NCBI GenBank assembly: GCA_964592725.1
Contig: CAZQFQ010000009.1
Coordinates: 1-37,716, forward strand
Length of the DNA: 37,716 nt
Reading direction: 5' to 3'
Origin: PALSA-1336 sp964592725
GTDB lineage: Bacteria; Patescibacteriota; Doudnabacteria; UBA920
Shown: one piece after another, positions 33,188-37,716 of the stretch
Position numbering within the stretch: the first letter of the stretch is position 1
Layout: each line of letters opens with the position of its first letter
Notes under the pieces: model-generated
What the model saw: the letters and a program-made list of their open reading frames with translations, nothing else
Told to the model about the DNA's origin: nothing
The model's database searches: none
Translations under genes and position numbers: made by a program

Positions 33188-33219
33188 GTCCTATTCGTCC
33201 TATTTGACCTATCACCCTA
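33184..33219. repeat. Family A repeat, locus A8
   Basis: Units ATAAGTCCT (contains the TAA stop of argH), ATTCGTCCT, ATTTGACCT and ATCACCCTA in nine-base phase. Mostly one orientation. Confidence 0.75.
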
Positions 33220-33285
33220 TTTCTTATGACTAAACCTTTAGCAAAAAACTTAATGCCGATGAATCCGACTTGTTTTATTTATTGA

Positions 33286-33309
33286 CCGCCTAAATGGCGG
33301 TTTTATTTT
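33286..33309 (+). terminator. Terminator downstream of argH
   Basis: CCGCC, loop TAAAT, GGCGG, then TTTTATTTT. The stem is short but followed by a U-rich tract. A 19-codon ORF (33226-33285) ends exactly before it. Confidence 0.7.
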
Positions 33310-33391
33310 AAAGTGGCCGGGAGATTTTTTGGCGCAGACCAATGTGCCAAAAAAATTCTTGGACAAAAAGGGAAAACGGAGGATACAACAT

Positions 33392-33664
33392 ATGAAGAAG
33401 CAGGAGAGGGAGCTCGACCGTCTCTATGGGCACTTTCTGGATACAGTCGAACGTTACCGGCGGACGTTACTAAATAGTGTCGGCATCGCAGACGTCGGAG
33501 CCCTTGTAGTCGCCTATGTCGATATCAGAAGATTACTGGACTCGCTTTTGAATGGCGAGACAAGTATCGAGCGGAATTATCTAGAGGTCATCTCTAGTTT
33601 TGTCGAAGAGACTTATGCCGAGCTTCGTTTTCGCGAGCCATCTCGAAAGCTGGCCGTGGCCTAA
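33392..33664 (+). CDS. Small helical protein with strong SD, unknown function
   Basis: 90 residues from the ATG at 33392, chosen because GGAGG (33378-33382) stands nine bases upstream. A frame extension to a TTG at 33329 lacks such a signal. The sequence MKKQERELDRLYGHFLDTVERYRRTLL...YVDIRRLLDSLLNGETSIERNYLEVISSFVEETYAELRFREP is predicted all-helical and charged, with no membrane segment and no recognised domain. Codon choice (GTC, ATC, CGG, GAG) differs from the neighbours. It stands alone between two terminators on the plus strand. A nine-codon SD-led ORF (33675-33704) follows and overlaps the terminator stem. Confidence 0.6.
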   Translation: MKKQERELDRLYGHFLDTVERYRRTLLNSVGIADVGALVVAYVDIRRLLDSLLNGETSIERNYLEVISSFVEETYAELRFREPSRKLAVA

Positions 33665-33691
33665 AGGAGTTGCCATGCTCCATCGCAACAA

Positions 33692-33737
33692 AACCGGACC
33701 TTAGGCGCCTGTGCGCTCTGGTCCGGTTGATTTTTTT
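33692..33737 (+). terminator. Strong rho-independent terminator
   Basis: AACCGGACC (33692-33700) and GGTCCGGTT (33720-33728) form a perfect nine-base stem, followed by GA and seven T. The 19-base loop contains a smaller hairpin, GGCGCC. Confidence 0.85.
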
Positions 33738-33744
33738 GAAGTCA

Positions 33745-33798
33745 ATAGGACAAATAGGACGTATACGACCTATATGTCCTATACGACCTATTCGTCCT
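33745..33798. repeat. Family A palindromic 9-base repeat, locus A9
   Basis: Six in-phase units: ATAGGACAA, ATAGGACGT, ATACGACCT, ATATGTCCT, ATACGACCT and ATTCGTCCT. On the minus strand its first bases complete the TAG stop of the pgl gene. One of the most regular loci. Confidence 0.88.
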
Positions 33799-34516
33799 AT
33801 TTTAAATTTGTGAACACTTTTACGCTTTTTATTTCCCGCCAAATTGTCGCCGGTAGTTCCGCAGTTTTAACATCGGCTGATGTTAACCGGTCAAAGGTTT
33901 CTTTTTTTTCCGCGCCGGCGACAAAGGCAAAACCAAAATCTACCATTTTTAAAAAAGTCAGCGTTGTAGTAATTCGTTCCGGATATTTATTTTTATTGTC
34001 GGTATTATAGGAAACTGTCCAAGCCTCGCCGCCAAACATCCGATTAAATTCAGAGGGATTTTCCGGAAAGGGGAATATGCCGGCGGTGTGGCCGTCTTGT
34101 CCCATTCCTAAAGTCGCGGCAATAAGGCCGCGCGGATTTTCCGTTCGCCAGGTTTTCAAATTTTTGTCCCATCTCTGCCGCAAATCCTCGGCGCTTTCGC
34201 CGTTTCGCGGCACGGTGCCAAAAAAGCTCGCTTCGGCTTCAAAGGCGTCTTTATAAAAATCGGTTTTTTGCATCTGCAAAAAGTTGTTAATTTCCGGATC
34301 TTGGGAAAACCGTTCATCCAGCACACTTACGGTTAAATTTGCACCCAAAGCGGTTTGGCCCACGTAATCTATAATAGATAAGCAGGAACCTCCGGAAAGC
34401 ATCAATAAAATCGGCATTTTTTTATTTTCGGTCAAAAATCCGTTTAAATGCTCGCCGGCTTCGGCGGCCGCGCTTACGCTGTCGGATTGCCTAAAAATTT
34501 GTAAATGGTTGTGCAT
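33797..34516 (-). CDS. pgl: 6-phosphogluconolactonase
   Basis: 239 residues, the normal length for the SugarP_isomerase/DevB family. MLSGGSCL (39-46) is the phosphate-binding loop, VSVLDERF (63-70) the acidic motif, and TLGMGQDGHTAGIFPF (135-150) the family signature with the catalytic His. PERITTTLTFLKMVDFGFAFVAGAEKKE is the following conserved region. It hydrolyses 6-phosphogluconolactone in the oxidative pentose phosphate pathway; the neighbouring zwf and gnd genes are not in the window. The stop codon is provided by the family A array. The gene is divergent from the DUF5666 gene at 34621. Confidence 0.88.
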   Translation of the reverse strand: MHNHLQIFRQSDSVSAAAEAGEHLNGFLTENKKMPILLMLSGGSCLSIIDYVGQTALGANLTVSVLDERFSQDPEINNFLQMQKTDFYKDAFEAEASFFGTVPRNGESAEDLRQRWDKNLKTWRTENPRGLIAATLGMGQDGHTAGIFPFPENPSEFNRMFGGEAWTVSYNTDNKNKYPERITTTLTFLKMVDFGFAFVAGAEKKETFDRLTSADVKTAELPATIWREIKSVKVFTNLK

Positions 34517-34590
34517 AATAATATCTTAGCTTAAATTTTCCGCAATATCAAAAGATTCTTATAATCAGCTGTTTGTGTGTTAAAATAAAA

Positions 34591-34596
34591 TATAAT
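34591..34596 (+). promoter_or_regulatory. -10 element of the DUF5666 gene
   Basis: TATAAT, 24 bases before the ATG, with an AAAAAAGGA stretch (34602-34610) that may act as a weak SD. No convincing -35. Confidence 0.4.
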
Positions 34597-34620
34597 TAAT
34601 TAAAAAAGGAAATCAAAAAA

Positions 34621-36264
34621 ATGAATAAAAAAACCTTAGGTATTTTGGTATCGGTTTTTATGATCGTCCCGGTTTTGGCCTTGGCCCAAACGGGTAGTAC
34701 CGCCAGGAGGGCAAATTTCGCACCTCCCGCCGTCCGCGGCACGGTCGCGTCAATTAGCGGCACTACCATAACTTTAACCGGCAGTAACGGGACAACCTAT
34801 AGCGTTGACGCCGGCAATGCGACTCTCACCGAAATGTCCGTTGTTTCGGGCAGTCGGCCCACCACAACCGCCATTACCCTTGCGCAAGTTAATGCCGGCG
34901 ATACTTTAACGGTACTCGGTACGGCCAGCGGCAGTAGCATTACAGCCAGCAGGATTATTGACGGCGCTCTGCCCGCCGCATCCGCCGGGTTCGGAGGCAA
35001 AAATTCCGGCAAGAGCCGTCAGGCCACAAAAGTTAGTCCGGCCATAACCAATACTACTTCAGTTAGTACAATTTCCGGCACCGTGGCCTCCCCGGTTTCC
35101 GGTGAGTCGATTAGCTTAACGGCGAGCAACGGCACCGGCTATACGGTAGATGCTACCAACGCCAAAATTTTGCGCAAATACGGCGCGACAATGGCCGTAA
35201 CCGACATCCAAACCGGCGACAGCTTAAGCGTGCGAGGTACGGTCTCCGGAAGCACTGTTGCTGCCGCGACCATCCGCGACAATTCACAACAACAAAGAAA
35301 CGCCACCTTCAGCGGCACGGTGAGTTCCGTGGACGGCCAAAGTTTTGTGCTGGCGACCAAACAGCGCGGCAGTCAGACTTTTAATACCACATCCGCAACC
35401 GTGTTTAAGGAAAATGGCCAGACGTCCGTGAGCATTGCCAATGTTTTGGTTGGTGAAAACGTAACGGCGTCCGGTGTTTGGGACAGCACCAGCAGTACGA
35501 CCGACGCTTCCAAAGTTACGATTGTGGTCAAAAGCGGCACAACCACAGGCGTGTTTGTATCGGCCAATTCGGAAATCATTACCATGACCGCTTATCGGAG
35601 TTCCAGCACGGTTTTCAGCGTGGACGCGACCAACGCCAAGCTTGTCCGCAGGTACGGCGCGGCAATGCAGTTAAGCGATATGCAGGCCGGCGATGTTTTG
35701 GCAGTCAGCGGAATCATCAACGGATTAAATATTACCGCCAAAACCATTCGCGATGAATCTTTGCAGGCGCATAACGGCACGTTTGTGGGAACAGTCGGTA
35801 CGGTAAACGGCGGCAATTTTATTTTACAAAGCAAAAATCGCGGCGGCCAGACTATAAACATAACCGGTACCACTATATTTAGGGAAGGCACGGCCAGCAC
35901 CGGCCCCGGCAGCATTGCCCAAGGCCAGACCGCTACGGTTTCCGGCGTGTGGGACCGGACCAACAGCAACGTTACGGCCACCCGGGTAACCATTAAAGTC
36001 GGTTCCTTAAGCGCGACCGGTGTTATTGGTTCTTTAAGCGGAAGCACGTTTACGGTTACAACGGCCAGCAGTACGGTTTATTCGGTTGACGCCACCAATG
36101 CCAGGATCACTTACAAAAACGGGCGTAAAGGCAATATATTAATCCTGCAAAACGGCGACAATGCGGTTGTTTACGGCAAAAGCGTCAGCGGCTCCTTAAA
36201 CATTATCGCCAGCTTAGTGCGTGACACATCCCAAACTTATACCGCTTCTTCCACAGCGCAGTAA
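34621..36264 (+). CDS. Exported protein of about six DUF5666 repeats
   Basis: 547 residues. Signal peptide 1-22 (LGILVSVFMIVPVLALA). The mature protein is about six beta-barrel-like repeats of 70-85 residues of the DUF5666 type. Each has GTVxSxxGxxxxL near its start and V-x-V-x-G or V-x-GxW-D near its end. Repeats with YSVDAxNAxLxxxYGAxM-xxDxQxGD (about 75, 165, 335, 510) alternate with repeats having FxLxxKxRGxQTxNxTxxTxF (about 240, 400). A basic linker (GGKNSGKSRQATK) follows the first repeat. Function unknown; probably periplasm-facing or surface structure. A good terminator follows at 36289. Confidence 0.8.
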   Translation: MNKKTLGILVSVFMIVPVLALAQTGSTARRANFAPPAVRGTVASISGTTITLTGSNGTTYSVDAGNATLTEMSVVSGSRPTTTAITLAQVNAGDTLTVLGTASGSSITASRIIDGALPAASAGFGGKNSGKSRQATKVSPAITNTTSVSTISGTVASPVSGESISLTASNGTGYTVDATNAKILRKYGATMAVTDIQTGDSLSVRGTVSGSTVAAATIRDNSQQQRNATFSGTVSSVDGQSFVLATKQRGSQTFNTTSATVFKENGQTSVSIANVLVGENVTASGVWDSTSSTTDASKVTIVVKSGTTTGVFVSANSEIITMTAYRSSSTVFSVDATNAKLVRRYGAAMQLSDMQAGDVLAVSGIINGLNITAKTIRDESLQAHNGTFVGTVGTVNGGNFILQSKNRGGQTINITGTTIFREGTASTGPGSIAQGQTATVSGVWDRTNSNVTATRVTIKVGSLSATGVIGSLSGSTFTVTTASSTVYSVDATNARITYKNGRKGNILILQNGDNAVVYGKSVSGSLNIIASLVRDTSQTYTASSTAQ

Positions 36265-36288
36265 TAGCATAAGTAGTCCTAATAGAAT

Positions 36289-36320
36289 AAAAAGGCTTTG
36301 CCAAAAGGCAAAGTCTTTTT
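36289..36320 (+). terminator. Rho-independent terminator
   Basis: AAAAAGGCTTTGCC, loop AAAA, GGCAAAGTCTTTTT. The G-C core is six to seven pairs, with A-T extension into the U-tract. Confidence 0.85.
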
Positions 36321-36321
36321 G

Positions 36322-36351
36322 TTGACAAAACTCACGGGGATTGTGTAAAAT
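36322..36351 (+). promoter_or_regulatory. Promoter of the Crp/Fnr gene
   Basis: Consensus -35 TTGACA (36322-36327), spacer 18, -10 TAAAAT (36346-36351). The leader to the start codon is about 60 bases and carries AGGAGAGG (36401-36408). Confidence 0.7.
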
Positions 36352-36418
36352 TTTTATACCCTCAGCGTTATTTTAGGCGCAGGGGAAAATAAATAAAAAA
36401 AGGAGAGGTGCCAAGTCT

Positions 36419-37114
36419 GTGACATCCATGAAAGAATCGCAAACCCAACGTGTGCTTATACAGGAGGACCCTCTGTCCTACCTACCGTGCTCCCGCATTT
36501 TGGGGTACAGGAAGGGGCAGGTAATTTACGATAAAGACAATCCTTCTGTGAATATGTACTTGGTAATTGACGGCAAGGTAAAGATTGTCCGCCAGACGGA
36601 CAGCGGTCTTCAGGTGATGATAGATATCTGTATGCCCGACGAATTTTTTGGCGAATCCGCGATTTGTTACTCGCCGAATCCCGTCGAGCAGGCCACGGCT
36701 TTGGAGGGTGTCAAGTTGATGAGTTGGAGCGTTGGGGAAATTGAGGATCAAATCCTCAAGCAGCCGCGTTTGGGGGTTGCTTTGCTCCAAATGCTGACCC
36801 GCCGGAATTTGGATTTTGCGGCCCGGGTGGAAAGTTTTTCGGCCGACGACATCCCCAGGCGGATTGCGCGGGCGCTTTTATATCTCTCGGCAAGACAAGG
36901 GGCCGAGGCAGACGAGGACGGCTCTGTCGTAATGACGGCGCTTACCCACGATATGCTGGCGCAGTTTGTGGGCACATCGCGGGAATTGGTAACTTCCCGC
37001 ATGAACTGGCTCCGCAGGGAGGGTTACATAACATACTCGCGCAAGCAGATTGCCCTCCGCCGTTCTTTAAGGAAGTGGCTTAGCGGAGAGAAAGCTTTAA
37101 CGGCGGCTTCTTAA
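36419..37114 (+). CDS. Crp/Fnr-family transcription regulator
   Basis: 231 residues. A GTG start at 36419 lies 10 bases after AGGAGAGG; an ATG three codons later is the alternative. The N-terminal cyclic-nucleotide-binding-type beta-roll (about 20-130) shows YRKGQVIYDKDNPSVNMYLVIDGKVKIV, then EFFGESAICY in place of the cAMP phosphate-binding cassette (no R-S-A), so the effector is probably not cAMP. There is no Fnr-type Cys cluster. The dimer helix, RIARALLYLSARQG, leads to the HTH_Crp domain: LTHDMLAQFVGTSRELVTSRMNWLRREGYITYSRKQIAL (about 181-219). The codon style and strong SD resemble the gene at 33392 rather than the other neighbours. Its target genes are unknown. Confidence 0.88.
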   Translation: MTSMKESQTQRVLIQEDPLSYLPCSRILGYRKGQVIYDKDNPSVNMYLVIDGKVKIVRQTDSGLQVMIDICMPDEFFGESAICYSPNPVEQATALEGVKLMSWSVGEIEDQILKQPRLGVALLQMLTRRNLDFAARVESFSADDIPRRIARALLYLSARQGAEADEDGSVVMTALTHDMLAQFVGTSRELVTSRMNWLRREGYITYSRKQIALRRSLRKWLSGEKALTAAS

Positions 37115-37159
37115 AGGGGCCGCTAAAAAATAATCGGAGGAGGCATGTAGGTTTTTCAA

Positions 37160-37194
37160 GAGCGCGCCGCGGAATACCGGGCGCGCTCAATTTT
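37160..37194. terminator. Terminator of the Crp/Fnr gene
   Basis: GAGCGCGCC (37160-37168) and GGCGCGCTC (37180-37188) form a perfect nine-base stem, followed by AATTTT. It lies between converging genes. Confidence 0.8.
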
Positions 37195-37216
37195 CGATTT
37201 TTTGTTTGCGATCTTT

Positions 37217-37462
37217 TTACATTGGCTGTCCGGTCGCGGGCGGCGGGTTTTTTTGAACTTTTTTGCTGAAGCCAAAAATATAAATTATTTCCAAAATGCC
37301 GGCGGTGTTTACAATCAGCATTATTACATACCATACCGTCTGGGAATTGCGCGCTGATTTCCACAGAGCAATGCCTTTCCAAATTACGCTCCAAATAATC
37401 AAAACCGCGAACGCCAGTTTAACTCCCGGTGTCAGCGCGAAAACTTGGTAATTATGCCACAT
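37217..37462 (-). CDS. DUF5652-family small membrane protein
   Basis: 81 residues with two membrane helices: GVKLAFAVLIIWSVIWKGIALW (about 13-34) and QTVWYVIMLIVNTAGILEIIYIFGF (41-65). The motif W-K-x-x-ALWKSAR...W-x-V-x-x-x-VNT-GILEIIYIF is characteristic of DUF5652, a family frequent in CPR genomes. The tail is short, basic and Pro-rich. Function unknown. It converges on the Crp/Fnr gene, with the terminator at 37160-37194 between them. Confidence 0.8.
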   Translation of the reverse strand: MWHNYQVFALTPGVKLAFAVLIIWSVIWKGIALWKSARNSQTVWYVIMLIVNTAGILEIIYIFGFSKKVQKNPPPATGQPM

Positions 37463-37592
37463 AGAATAAGAGTTGTTTGATTTAATAATTTTTTCCGACC
37501 TTTGCTGTGTAAATTAAGTATATAACCATTTTGCGCATTATACAAAATTTAATTGGTTTTTTAATTTTATTGACCGGAATTGGCCGCAAAAA

Positions 37593-37620
37593 TTGTCAAG
37601 CCATAAAAAAGTGGTATAAT
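37593..37620 (+). promoter_or_regulatory. Promoter near the IS200-type end
   Basis: -35 TTGTCA (37593-37598), spacer 16, extended -10 TGG-TATAAT (37612-37620). It points at the transposase start at 37676. Confidence 0.65.
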
Positions 37621-37631
37621 GAAAAAGATTT

Positions 37632-37651
37632 CCTCGTAGCTTGCTACGGGG
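37632..37651. repeat. Hairpin at the probable left end of an IS200-type element
   Basis: CCTCGTAGC-TT-GCTACGGGG forms a nine-base stem with one G-T pair. Position and shape fit the left-end hairpin recognised by Y1 transposases, or a REP of the GTAG type. Confidence 0.65.
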
Positions 37652-37675
37652 GCCCCTGCCTGCTACAATAGAGGC

Positions 37676-37716
37676 ATGAGTGACCATGTTAAGAAAAGGC
37701 ACAATGTAAATTGCAT
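37676..37716 (+). CDS. IS200/Y1-type transposase, 5' end only
   Basis: Only 13 complete codons are in the window (MSDHVKKRHNVNC). This start matches the N-terminus of IS200-like transposases of CPR genomes, where K-K-R-H-N-V is followed by a YHIV-type strand. The upstream hairpin (37632-37651) and promoter fit. The catalytic motifs lie beyond the window, so the call rests on a short stretch. Confidence 0.5.
   Translation, partial: MSDHVKKRHNVNC

Noticed and set aside
33226..33285. 19-codon ORF (MTKPLAKNLMPMNPTCFIY) after argH
   Set aside because: It ends exactly at a terminator, which is suggestive, but there is no SD, promoter or homology, so it is not listed as a gene.
33711..34010. Plus-strand ORF antisense to pgl
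   Set aside because: It begins in the terminator and family A repeat and runs opposite the well-supported pgl gene.

Overview
The window looks like a piece of a Patescibacteria (CPR) genome, probably from the Parcubacteria or a nearby ABY1-type lineage. I base this on very large secreted Ser/Thr/Gly-rich repeat proteins with DUF2341-LamG modules, DUF5666 and DUF5652 proteins, a four-helix-bundle (23S-IVP type) protein, a REP-associated transposase with many REP hairpins, a PaaX/Cas2-like protein, and few Shine-Dalgarno sequences. No rRNA, tRNA or CRISPR array was seen. A 100-N scaffold gap lies at 28859-28958.

Layout. 1-5.5 kb: the 3' part of a tail-fibre-like surface protein, a secreted DUF2341-LamG protein, and a four-helix-bundle protein carrying an in-frame repeat insertion. 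5.6-7.65 kb: a membrane-anchored spermidine-synthase-like protein and a small excisionase-type HTH protein with a long leader. 7.7-15.6 kb: one 2633-residue exported repeat protein. 15.7-17.1 kb: a RAYT transposase with its REP sequences and a truncated PaaX-like copy. 17.1-27.4 kb: a cohesin/dockerin surface cluster (cohesin + X-dockerin adaptor, cohesin protein, dockerin-only small protein, large LamG/beta-helix/X-dockerin protein), interrupted by a MITE-like element, the intact PaaX-like gene and two small membrane or secreted proteins. 27.5-28.8 kb: the infC-rpmI-rplT operon on the minus strand. 29.1-37.7 kb: an NRAMP/NRMT-type transporter, a CodA-like amidohydrolase, argH, a small SD-led gene, 6-phosphogluconolactonase, a DUF5666 repeat protein, a Crp/Fnr regulator, DUF5652, and the start of an IS200-type transposase at the right edge.

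Two things stand out. First, 17.1-27.4 kb encodes two cohesin domains and three dockerins on exported proteins. This is a candidate minimal calcium-dependent surface assembly in an ultra-small bacterium: one protein could be the base, one an adaptor carrying both halves, and one a LamG/beta-helix effector. Second, gene ends and spacers hold at least seven sequence families (A-G here) of long imperfect palindromes. Each is built from its own short unit repeated every ~7-12 bases, clearest as an exact 9-base period in families A and B. They often start in or next to stop codons, fill both spacers of the infC operon, and in one case are translated inside a gene.
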